From assembly GCA_024275565.1 (NCBI GenBank), contig JAJRYY010000052.1:1-64000 (forward strand): 64,000 nucleotides of DNA, in the 5' to 3' direction. The DNA is from Planctomycetota bacterium. GTDB lineage: Bacteria > Planctomycetota > Phycisphaerae > UBA1845. Shown in pieces: positions 1-8,531 of this stretch (its first letter is position 1; each line of letters starts with the position of its first letter). The position numbers and the translations under genes were made by a program. The notes below the pieces were generated by a model. It was not told the origin of the DNA. It made no database searches and worked only from the letters and a program-made list of their open reading frames with translations.

Positions 1-1340
1 GCAGCATGCAGTGCTTCCTCGTCGAGCTTCTTCTTGAGTGGCTGAAATGTGAAGAAAACCTCTGGTTGCAGTTCCATCGCCTGTTCATAAAGAACGCAAT
101 CTGCCAATCGATACCCGATCGGGTAGATCCGATACTTGCCATCCGCACGCCGCGTCACAGCGCCCCGTGCATGAACCAGAAGCACCTCGCCACCATCAAG
201 CTCACCGCCGCTGGCCACATACTCCTTCGCCTGAGACTGTGCGTTGACGACGACCAGCTCGCGAATCCGTTGCTCCTCCGTACCATATTGGAGTGTCATC
301 TGGATAATCTTCTTATCGCGATCGGGGTCGCCGGGATCAATCTCTTTGGGCGGTGGTGGTGGAGGTTGTGCTTGTGCGACGGGCGGTGGATCGGGCTTGC
401 ATTTGACATTCTGGCACGAAGACCGACCGACCTTCACCTCACCACCGCGTGCCGTGCATTCCGCCATGGAAATCTCAACGCACGCGTCATCCACACAGCA
501 TGCAACCGGCGGCGTACACGCTTCCTCCTGACCACGAAGCTCACTGCACGTCTGTCCGCCAAAGAACGATCCGCGCCTCGACTGACACTGCGCTTCGGTA
601 CGCTGCTGACACTGGCCAGCCCCCGTACAGCACGCCCATAATTCAGGCGGCGGAGGGATATACTCGTCGAAGGGTTTCCGTGCGGCGATGAACCCGTAGT
701 CCTGCTCACGGTGCTTGATGACACGCGCAGGCTGCACAAGCAGTGCAGGATTCACCTCACTCACCTCCGGGTCGTACGCCGGCAACACAACCGTCTCAAC
801 TGAAAGCGTCAACCGCGAATCAGTCCTGTTCCGCTCCTTCATACGTCTGGTCGGAGGATCGATCGATATGTCGGTGATGTACGCAATATACGGTAGCTCG
901 TAAAAATCCTTCAGAAACGCGACAATGTTGGAGAGAGATCCATTGGCACTGATGGAAAATCGCACCAGTTTGATCTTGGTCTCTTTTTTAAGCCTCATCT
1001 TTCGCGGCGGGCGAAGATCGCTGGTCCGCTTCGGCGACACGGAATGATTCTTCAGATGCGCCTTCTCGATCATCTCGATCAGACGCGCATGCATCGTGCT
1101 CTTGACCTCTTCTGCGTCCGTACTTCCCGTCCGTGCGACAAAATCCCGATAACTGTCGCGATACGCGTCGACCTCTTCAAGCTCGTCTTCCAGATCGGCG
1201 ATGCCATCATGCAGCTTCTCGATCGTGTCAGACATGCCAAACAACCGATCGTTGACCATAGGCCAGACAAACTGGTACGCGACAAAAAAACCGCCCACAA
1301 TCCCCAGTATCGTCGCCATGCGCTTCTCGCGTGGATTCAT
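1..1340 (-). CDS. GspM/PilO-like secretion/pilus protein with an inserted Cys-rich double repeat; partial, runs off the left edge
   Basis: Open frame on the minus strand from ATG at 1340-1338, overlapping the PilM-like stop (TGATG). Translation MNPREKRMATILGIVGGFFVAYQFVWPMVNDRLFGMSDTIEKLHDGIADLEDELEEVDAYRDSY... has one TM helix then a coiled coil, as in GspM/PilO. Not in the ORF track because there is no stop inside the window. Confidence 0.75.
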   Translation of the reverse strand, partial: MNPREKRMATILGIVGGFFVAYQFVWPMVNDRLFGMSDTIEKLHDGIADLEDELEEVDAYRDSYRDFVARTGSTDAEEVKSTMHARLIEMIEKAHLKNHSVSPKRTSDLRPPRKMRLKKETKIKLVRFSISANGSLSNIVAFLKDFYELPYIAYITDISIDPPTRRMKERNRTDSRLTLSVETVVLPAYDPEVSEVNPALLVQPARVIKHREQDYGFIAARKPFDEYIPPPPELWACCTGAGQCQQRTEAQCQSRRGSFFGGQTCSELRGQEEACTPPVACCVDDACVEISMAECTARGGEVKVGRSSCQNVKCKPDPPPVAQAQPPPPPPKEIDPGDPDRDKKIIQMTLQYGTEEQRIRELVVVNAQSQAKEYVASGGELDGGEVLLVHARGAVTRRADGKYRIYPIGYRLADCVLYEQAMELQPEVFFTFQPLKKKLDEEALHA

Positions 1341-3115
1341 CAGCGGACCGATCCCTTCCTCTTGGAGTTGGAACCTTTCCTGGACCCACCCGACCGTCCG
1401 GACACCGCTTTACCACCAGAACCGGACTTATTCTTACCAGTCACACTGGTCTTTTTCCCAGCTTCGCGACTCTTCCTGCCAGCCACAGCATCAACAGCGT
1501 CCACCGTTTTCAGGTGAGGCTTGCGCTTCTCGATCCGAATCGTCATACTTCCCTGATGCGTGTATTTCGCAGGCTTGCCGTCCTTGGCGTCTTTGGCGAT
1601 GCTCGTCGCACCGGACACCGCATGAAACCGGGGCGATTCCTCACCCGATATCCGGAAATCGTTCAATGTCTTCACCACTTCATGGTTCGTCTTGCTGTCG
1701 GCAGCCTTGAACCCGAATTTAATGGCCCGAGTCTTCCCCGATAGCGACAAACTGTCGAGCACAATACGCTCACTGTCAGGTATCAACGTCAGGGAATCAC
1801 GCAACTCGTCAATCCAGACAATATGGTCAGCCTCATGCCTCCGAACAATCTCCACAAGATTCTTGAACTCCTCCTGACCCTTCAGAAGCTTTTTGAGCGC
1901 CCGCTTCTCAACAAGGAGACGGTCACGCTCGATATACTGCGGACGAACGAAATTGAAATAGATACCCCCCAGAACCAGCACCGCCAGCACCGCACATCCG
2001 ATCGCGATCGGCGCCTTCTTCATCTGCAACTGAGCACGACTCACCGACTTCTTGGGGTGAAGAAAGTCAAACCGAAGACCAGCATCAGCAGATTCCGTCA
2101 ACGCCAGCCCCAGCGGAGCAGCAAACGCACCCGCCGCCGCCCCACGATCAGCATCCCATCCAAAACAGGTCGCGGGATTATAGGGCTGAGCGGATACATT
2201 GTAGCGACTCTGAATCGCCTCAGAGAGCGACTCCTCAATGTCGCAACTCCCACCGATCACAGCATGGTCCATCGTGAAACCAGGCTCACCGGTACGATAT
2301 GCCTCAATCGACCGGGTTACCTCGATCATCAACTCGCGCACGATAGATTTCAGCGTCGACGAGGACGGCAACGAACGGACAATCGAAATGCCCGAATCTT
2401 CTGAATCAGTCGGTAGATCGCCCGTATCGGTCGGACGGTCACCACCATCCACATGCATTTCCGCACTGCTCGGAGCATCGTCCAGCGACGCAGGAATAGC
2501 CACGTCCGCAGCACGCGAAAAGACAAGCTGACCATTGCGAATCACACTGATCTCGGTGGTCGCAGGCCCGACATCAACAAACAACACCTGCTCGTGCGGC
2601 GTCACTTTCAACAGTTCGTTCACCGCAAATTGATTGGCATTGGGACGCAACCCAACCCGCACAAGCTTCAGACCCGCGTACTCGAAAATCCGCACATACT
2701 GATCAAGCACCTCGTTCCGCACAGCAGCCACCAGAACATCGTTCAACCCATCTTCCGGTGTACGCGGGACCGCAAAATCTACGACAGCCTGATCCACCGC
2801 GTAGGGTAGCTCCTTGGGAATCTGAAACGCCACCATCCCCGCAAGCTCGCCGATCGGAGCGTTCGGAAGCTTCAGCGTATAAAAATTCGCCTGATCGCGC
2901 GGGATGTCCACCAGCGCCCGTTTCGTACCAATATTCGCCTTGCTCAGCACCTGCTTGATAAACCCGCCCATCGCTTCAGCGTCATCCCGCTGCAAATCCG
3001 ATGGAAATGGCACGCTGAGAACCTGATCGATCTTCGTAACACGACCGATGAAGGCATGCACGATCCGCAGCGTCCGAGCGTCCCAGTCAATTGTCAGGTG
3101 TGCTTTATTACTCAT
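1340..3115 (-). CDS. PilM-like actin-fold protein fused to a PilN-like TM/periplasmic domain (GspL analogue)
   Basis: N-terminal LTIDWDARTLRIVHAF and FVDVGPATTEISVIRNGQL (PilM-like); TM IAIGCAVLAVLVLGGIYFNFV then a PilN-like domain; basic low-complexity tail. Confidence 0.8.
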   Translation of the reverse strand: MSNKAHLTIDWDARTLRIVHAFIGRVTKIDQVLSVPFPSDLQRDDAEAMGGFIKQVLSKANIGTKRALVDIPRDQANFYTLKLPNAPIGELAGMVAFQIPKELPYAVDQAVVDFAVPRTPEDGLNDVLVAAVRNEVLDQYVRIFEYAGLKLVRVGLRPNANQFAVNELLKVTPHEQVLFVDVGPATTEISVIRNGQLVFSRAADVAIPASLDDAPSSAEMHVDGGDRPTDTGDLPTDSEDSGISIVRSLPSSSTLKSIVRELMIEVTRSIEAYRTGEPGFTMDHAVIGGSCDIEESLSEAIQSRYNVSAQPYNPATCFGWDADRGAAAGAFAAPLGLALTESADAGLRFDFLHPKKSVSRAQLQMKKAPIAIGCAVLAVLVLGGIYFNFVRPQYIERDRLLVEKRALKKLLKGQEEFKNLVEIVRRHEADHIVWIDELRDSLTLIPDSERIVLDSLSLSGKTRAIKFGFKAADSKTNHEVVKTLNDFRISGEESPRFHAVSGATSIAKDAKDGKPAKYTHQGSMTIRIEKRKPHLKTVDAVDAVAGRKSREAGKKTSVTGKNKSGSGGKAVSGRSGGSRKGSNSKRKGSVR

Positions 3116-3128
3116 ATAACCTTGCTAT

Positions 3129-3323
3129 AGCTGTAGGGCAGATACCACACGCCGGGCAACACACGCCGGATGCGAACCGTCGGAAGCGAACCGATGGGTG
3201 CGAACCGATGAGTGCGAACCGCCGGATGCGACCCGATGGGCGCCACTGGCGGCTTGTCCGCCAGTGCAGTCCTCAGCAAAATGACTCAAAAATCGCAGAG
3301 TGGTGTCCACCCGCCGCAATGAA
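3129..3323. repeat. Dispersed intergenic element, expanded form with internal 14-15 bp repeats and a hairpin
   Basis: Left end AGCTGTAGGGC and right end ACCCGCCGCAATGAA identical to 11658-11690; interior gcgaaccgatg-type repeats. Confidence 0.7.
3244..3266. repeat. Perfect 9-bp hairpin CACTGGCGG-CTTGT-CCGCCAGTG
   Basis: Read directly; the same stem recurs at 40789-40811. Confidence 0.85.
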
Positions 3324-3336
3324 GCAAAAACGAAAC

Positions 3337-4926
3337 TCAATTGTTATACCCTTCCAGCTGCGCATCACCCTCGGCGAATCGAATGGGGAAATTCGTCCCC
3401 AGCGTCGTCAGATCGCGAAGATAAATAATCTGGGCGATCGGACCACGCATCTCAAGAATCGCCTCCAACCGCGTCATCGTACCAAGGTGGTCCGCGAAGC
3501 CAATGACCTCAACGTGAAATCGCGTCGCACGGGCTGTCACCTTGTTCGCAATCGCACCAAATTTCGCAGCACCAATCACAGACGTCAGCCAGGCAGTCGT
3601 CATTTTCGCCTCGTCATCCAGCTCTGCCCGGGCTACCACGATCGCCATCGCATCATCCTCCGTCAGCCCGACCAGCGTACGCAACACCGGCGGAGGGGCA
3701 GTATTCACATTAATCAGCCCGACCGCCTCCGGTTCCGCAGTCACCGTGATGCGATCCATGATCCACGGCAGATCAGATTCCGTCATCGGAGACGGCAGCG
3801 GTTCGCCCTCCGCACGCGTGAGCGGATTCAGCAGCTCAGCCGGGGAATTCAACCGTGGCTGAGATACCGATGCCTCAGAAATAAAGTTCAGCTTTGCAGA
3901 GTCGTCTACAAATTCCGACACCTGCTGAAGCACAACCGACTGCTCATTGTAAAGATACACACGAGCACTGTTGTCGGACGCACTGTTCACATCACGCGAC
4001 CAGACCGTGATATAGGGTAATAATCCCCGATTCAGCACCCCATCCCCATCATCCGGCGGAAAGGTCTCGTCTCCATCATCCTCATTCGGACTGAAAAGCC
4101 CATTTCGGTCATAATCCTCACCGTAGAGCAATTCTCCCGTAAATCCGCGAACCAGCAGCAATTCCTCGACCGTATCAAAATCAGCGTTTTTGACCGCATA
4201 TGGCGGATCGAGCTGCGAATAGTACGCATCCTCAGCCCCAAACTGCCCGGGCGTCTTGTCGGAATCACGCCAGTCGATCAAAGCATCTGCCAACGCGTCG
4301 ACATTCATCTCCCTGGTCGCAAACTGAGCAATCAGGCGGCCAATCTGCTCCCGCGATGCCACATTAATGTTCAGCTTTGAAGATTCATCTGTCACACCAA
4401 ACCGTACCAGCATCTCATCATCCAGCGGATCGTCGGCCACCACGCTGAAACGAAACACATTCCCAACCTCGGTGTCCTCATACTCATCCTGACGACCCAA
4501 AGCCTCAAGCCCGCCAATCTCGCTGTATACGATGATCCGATGAAACTCCTCAGGATTATGATACCAGGCATTGATATTATCGGACTCTGTGCGAAGAAGC
4601 AGCATCACTTTCTGCAGACCAGCTTCAGCCGCAAGCCGCGTCTGCAGCTTTAACGCACCCGACTGCGTCGCACGCAGATCGGCGTGGACGTAGAACCCCG
4701 AACCCGCAGCCAGCAACCCGAGCAGGACCAGAATCAGCAAAATCAGCGGCAGAATCATCCCGCGCTGGCGTACATCCCCGTGGCGAAGCGATTGGTGTAC
4801 ATTCCCGTAGTGGAGTGTCATGCCTGTGCGCGGTGTCATGCCTGTGCGCGGTATCATGTGTGTTCGACGTGCCATGCTTGCTCGATGTGTTTTGCTTGCT
4901 GGACGTGTCATGGCGGGTCGCATCAT
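3337..4926 (-). CDS. GspK-like minor pseudopilin / T2SS protein K (start uncertain)
   Basis: RGMILPLILLILVLLGLLAAGSGFYVHADLRATQ hydrophobic helix followed by GspK-like helix-hairpin-helix-like segments (SKLNINVASREQIGRLI; GLINVNTAPPPVLRTLVGLTEDDA). The first ~55 aa are tandem repeats and may be untranslated. Confidence 0.8.
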   Translation of the reverse strand: MMRPAMTRPASKTHRASMARRTHMIPRTGMTPRTGMTLHYGNVHQSLRHGDVRQRGMILPLILLILVLLGLLAAGSGFYVHADLRATQSGALKLQTRLAAEAGLQKVMLLLRTESDNINAWYHNPEEFHRIIVYSEIGGLEALGRQDEYEDTEVGNVFRFSVVADDPLDDEMLVRFGVTDESSKLNINVASREQIGRLIAQFATREMNVDALADALIDWRDSDKTPGQFGAEDAYYSQLDPPYAVKNADFDTVEELLLVRGFTGELLYGEDYDRNGLFSPNEDDGDETFPPDDGDGVLNRGLLPYITVWSRDVNSASDNSARVYLYNEQSVVLQQVSEFVDDSAKLNFISEASVSQPRLNSPAELLNPLTRAEGEPLPSPMTESDLPWIMDRITVTAEPEAVGLINVNTAPPPVLRTLVGLTEDDAMAIVVARAELDDEAKMTTAWLTSVIGAAKFGAIANKVTARATRFHVEVIGFADHLGTMTRLEAILEMRGPIAQIIYLRDLTTLGTNFPIRFAEGDAQLEGYNN

Positions 4927-5051
4927 CTGGCGTCCTCCATGTCGGCGAAGGACGATACTTCACGCTGCACCCGAGAGCCGAAAAACGAGTCTGCCTGGGG
5001 AATTCGCACCACCACCATATAACGATCCTCCGGCAGTGGTACGATGTCATT

Positions 5052-5966
5052 CTAATCTTCGAGAATGTCCTTCATGATCTCAATGTTCAGATCGTCCGGA
5101 AGCTCGGGTATATACCCTACTGTGATCATCACCATCTGCGGAAGTGTATTTCCGTCTTTCAGCTCCCAACTGTCCCACCAGCGGTTTCCGTCATGGTAGA
5201 AAAACTCGATGAATTTCAGCTCCGGTGCGTACAGCTCGCGTTTGGCGCCCAGCTGCTCGGCATCGCTGAGTTCCTCGTCAAAACCATCATCGAAGGGATC
5301 GCTGTCACCCGTCGGATCGAAGGGCGTGCCGCCGTCACCGCCCGCCACTTCGCCACCTGCCACTTCGCCGCCCGCCACTTCACCGCCTCGTCCCGAGGTA
5401 TTCTCAGAATCCCCCGCACCGGTCGCGTCGCCTGTTCCAGGTGCATCGCTGCCATCTTCCGGAATCGGCGCGATCTGATTGAACGTCCGCCGTTCGCGAC
5501 GCGTCAGCCCGAGCGATCGCGGATCACCATTTTCGTCCGTATTGACGTCGTCCCAGGCGATGTAATAGTCAATTTGCCGCAAATCGAACTGACCGGGTAT
5601 CGCTGCCTGTCGTATTCCCCGTCGTTCCACCAGTGCTTTGTCCGGGATCACCACGGTGTTGATCGAGATCTCGTATTGCGTCCCGTAAATGCCCGTTCCA
5701 TACCCCTGTGCAAACCCCGTAGCCTGTCGGATTTCCTGAGCGATGCGATTGACAATCACGCGGGCCAGCTGCACGTCACGAATCCGCCGGGCACTCTCGT
5801 CGCGCGATTCCAGCGATGATGAGTAAAACAGGAGCAGCAACCCCATGACCGGGACGATGATGCCGATGGCCAATATGACCTCCAGGAGCGTCAGGCCCGG
5901 CCGGCGACCTTGCCCATGTCCCCGGTTTCGCCCATACCCTGTCTGTCGCAGTGCGTGCATCATCAC
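5052..5966 (-). CDS. GspJ-like pseudopilin
   Basis: Class III prepilin motif RRPGLTLLEVILAIGIIVPVMGLLLLFYSSS in operon context; internal (EVAGG)3 repeat. Confidence 0.7.
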   Translation of the reverse strand: MMMHALRQTGYGRNRGHGQGRRPGLTLLEVILAIGIIVPVMGLLLLFYSSSLESRDESARRIRDVQLARVIVNRIAQEIRQATGFAQGYGTGIYGTQYEISINTVVIPDKALVERRGIRQAAIPGQFDLRQIDYYIAWDDVNTDENGDPRSLGLTRRERRTFNQIAPIPEDGSDAPGTGDATGAGDSENTSGRGGEVAGGEVAGGEVAGGDGGTPFDPTGDSDPFDDGFDEELSDAEQLGAKRELYAPELKFIEFFYHDGNRWWDSWELKDGNTLPQMVMITVGYIPELPDDLNIEIMKDILED

Positions 5967-6907
5967 GGCCTCCCGCGACCACCCCGACCGGGACGATTGT
6001 CACCACGACGCCCACCACTGTTGCGTCCGCCGCCCGTATTTCCGCCTCCGACAGCAGGGCCCAGATCCTGCTCCAGTTCACGGAGCATTTCCCGTTCCTC
6101 CGGCGACAGATTGTCCGATTCCGTTCCCAATCCGCCGGAGGGCTGACCTCCTGCGGGCTGACCACCAGCTGGCGACCGCCCCCCTGCACCATTCTGACCT
6201 GACGAACCGCTCCCGGAATCGGGCATCTCGCCAGAGGCCTCTGCCTGGTCCAGGAGGTCTCGGAATTCGGGAGGCAGCAGATTTCGCGCCTCGTCGGACG
6301 TCAATCCAAACATTTGTAACAGGGAGGGAAGAATTGCCAGCAAATCCTCCGGGTCGAGCGACTGGAACATCGACACATCGAAAGCGGAAGGATCAAACCC
6401 CTCGATCGGAATCGTTTCGGAAAGCTGTTTCAGGGCGTCTTCGGTAATGCCAAAGTCTGCTTTCAGGTCGACTGTCGTCGGTTCTGCCCGCATCGTATAG
6501 ACCGTATGCACGATCTCTGCATCGCGAAAGACGAACTCGGATTCGAGGTTGTCCCGAACGGCGTAGAGGATGTCGAGGCGAATTGCCCGCAGCTTCTCGG
6601 TGGCTGTCTCATCGACCCGAATCTGCCACCCATAATCTGGAAAACGCAGCGAAAAATCACCCTCGATTTCGTTGTCGGCTGCGTCTTCAAATGGGACCAG
6701 CCCGGTATCCAGTTCCGCCAGCTTCGACTCTGTCAGCATGAGGATGCGCGTCAGATCGACACTTTCCCGAGCAGCCTCATCCGTCTTCTGGACCTGCCCG
6801 CCGATATAGGTCAACCCCATCAGCAGCAGCGTCAGCGAGAGGACCACTTCGAGCAGGAGGTATCCACCTCGCCTCGCTTTCATCATGACCTGTCCTGATG
6901 TTTTCAT
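5963..6907 (-). CDS. GspI-like pseudopilin with Gly-rich tail
   Basis: MKTSGQVMMKARRGGYLLLEVVLSLTLLLMGLTYIGG; ORF track start 6997 trimmed to ATG 6907, which overlaps the upstream stop (ATGA). Confidence 0.65.
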   Translation of the reverse strand: MKTSGQVMMKARRGGYLLLEVVLSLTLLLMGLTYIGGQVQKTDEAARESVDLTRILMLTESKLAELDTGLVPFEDAADNEIEGDFSLRFPDYGWQIRVDETATEKLRAIRLDILYAVRDNLESEFVFRDAEIVHTVYTMRAEPTTVDLKADFGITEDALKQLSETIPIEGFDPSAFDVSMFQSLDPEDLLAILPSLLQMFGLTSDEARNLLPPEFRDLLDQAEASGEMPDSGSGSSGQNGAGGRSPAGGQPAGGQPSGGLGTESDNLSPEEREMLRELEQDLGPAVGGGNTGGGRNSGGRRGDNRPGRGGRGRP

Positions 6908-7695
6908 CGTCGCACCCGGGTCTCTGAAATTTCGAGAACGTCTTCTTCGGTCAGAGGGGCTTTGCGCAGAAAGTCCTTTCGCAACACCGGTGGCCAATCG
7001 TTCTCCTTGAACATGACGATTTCGTCTTCATAAAACGGACGCTGCAACCAGATCAGCCCGGTCAGACCGTCGAGGATCACCTCGATGCGATCATATTCCG
7101 CCATTTCCTCATTATCGATTTCGGGTGGAGCATCGGTGACAAGCAGCACTGCCCATTCGCTTGTTCCATCCGTTTCGATCACGATGGGTGGTAAGTCTTC
7201 GTCGAATTCGTCCATCAGCATCTGAAACCGCTCATCGACCTCGTCGGCGACGAACCGGTCTTCCAGATTTTCGATCGTCGGGCGTCCGAGTCGCACCTGC
7301 ACGCATCGGACATCCCGCAGCAATGTCTCACCCTGCGCCCATGATTCCTCCACAAGATTGAAGACGCCCGGTTCCTTGAAGGGTTCGTCCTCGCGCTCGA
7401 TCAGTAGCTGAAGACTGTCTCCTTCGCTGTCCTGCTCGTCTTCCAGCGGGAAGCGGATGCGGTATCGTTTTCCGTCATACATGGCGTTCGCCCGAACCAG
7501 CGTCAGCATCGCCCGGATCTGACGTGCAGACTCTGGTAGTCGTCGCCCCTCGATGTCACGGATGAGATTCGGCATGGCGAGCGTCACGACGATCAGCATC
7601 AGTGTCACCACCAGCACAATTTCGATCAGCGTGTAACCGTGATGTAAAAGGTTTCGCCTGCGCATTGGCCCTTCACCACATAATCCCCCAGCCAC
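6904..7695 (-). CDS. GspH-like pseudopilin
   Basis: HHGYTLIEIVLVVTLMLIVVTLAMPNLIRDIEGRRLPESARQIRAMLTLVRANAMYDGKRYRIRF. Confidence 0.75.
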   Translation of the reverse strand: MAGGLCGEGPMRRRNLLHHGYTLIEIVLVVTLMLIVVTLAMPNLIRDIEGRRLPESARQIRAMLTLVRANAMYDGKRYRIRFPLEDEQDSEGDSLQLLIEREDEPFKEPGVFNLVEESWAQGETLLRDVRCVQVRLGRPTIENLEDRFVADEVDERFQMLMDEFDEDLPPIVIETDGTSEWAVLLVTDAPPEIDNEEMAEYDRIEVILDGLTGLIWLQRPFYEDEIVMFKENDWPPVLRKDFLRKAPLTEEDVLEISETRVRR

Positions 7696-7706
7696 CCTCG
7701 ATGTAG

Positions 7707-7726
7707 CCCAGCCGCCCTCGGCTGGG
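7707..7726. repeat. Perfect 8-bp hairpin CCCAGCCG-CCCT-CGGCTGGG
   Basis: Read directly; ATGTAGCCCAGCCGCC is shared with 17918-17933. Confidence 0.85.
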
Positions 7727-7841
7727 GACGTTTGCCTGGATCGCTGGTATCGTGCTCAGCCTTGAAAGACACACAGCCAGGGGCGGCTGAGCAACATCGC
7801 CAGATGAACACTGGAAACCTTTCGCCACTGAAAAACCGTTT

Positions 7842-8342
7842 TTAGCGTTCTGTCCAGTTCGTGACATCGTCATCGGTTCCATCTTCACCATCCGGACCGA
7901 CGCTCCAGATGTCAAAGCTCTTTTCGTTGTACTCACCCGGTGAGCGGTATTCAAACGGATTCTTCCAGGGATCCTGCAGCTCTTCCAGCGAGCCTTCCAT
8001 GTATGGACCCTTCCACTTGCCGCTTTCCTCGTCCACGCTGTCTGGGATCTCATACAACGCCTGCAACCCTTCATCCGTATCAGGGAACCGACCCACGTCG
8101 AAGCGATATTGCTTGAGCTGCTTGGCGATGACACCGTTTCGACCGACAGCCGCCTGACAAAGCTGATTTTGAGCGGTCAAACCCTGGTTCAGCAGCGCTG
8201 GAACCGCGAAGGCAGCCAGCAACGCCAGAATGGCGGTCACCATCAGCACCTCGATCAAAGTAAAACCCTTACGGCTCAGAAGACTCCTTCTGCCCATCGT
8301 TCTGCGTCGAGCGAACGAGTCTCGTTGTGTTCTGTTTCTCAT
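7842..8342 (-). CDS. gspG: Type II secretion major pseudopilin GspG
   Basis: RKGFTLIEVLMVTAILALLAAFAVPALL; GRFPDTDEGLQALYEIP; DPWKNPFEYRSPGEYNEKSFDIWSVGPDGEDGTDDDVTNW, the classic GspG C-terminus. Confidence 0.92.
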   Translation of the reverse strand: MRNRTQRDSFARRRTMGRRSLLSRKGFTLIEVLMVTAILALLAAFAVPALLNQGLTAQNQLCQAAVGRNGVIAKQLKQYRFDVGRFPDTDEGLQALYEIPDSVDEESGKWKGPYMEGSLEELQDPWKNPFEYRSPGEYNEKSFDIWSVGPDGEDGTDDDVTNWTER

Positions 8343-8531
8343 CGTTGTCTACTCCTCAATAATATAGTGACATCAAAAATCGTATTACTTCGCAATGACT
8401 CCATTGTGACTCAGGCTGTGACCGTCAGGGGGCGGACACCATAGAAACCACTCCCTCCGGATTTCCCGCACGGGTCGCCTTCAGGGACACGGTCTGGATA
8501 CAAAACACCGTGCAAATGAACAGTTAATTCA

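Noticed and set aside
6-641. 211-aa plus-strand ORF at the left edge
   Set aside because: Antisense to the GspM/PilO-like frame, which is coupled to the upstream stop and has a coherent TM/coiled-coil/Cys-repeat layout.
3091-4020. 309-aa plus-strand ORF
   Set aside because: Antisense to gspK-like coding sequence; Arg/His/Gln-rich shadow composition, no motif.
5845-6447. 200-aa plus-strand ORF
   Set aside because: Antisense to gspI/gspJ; Pro/Arg-rich shadow.
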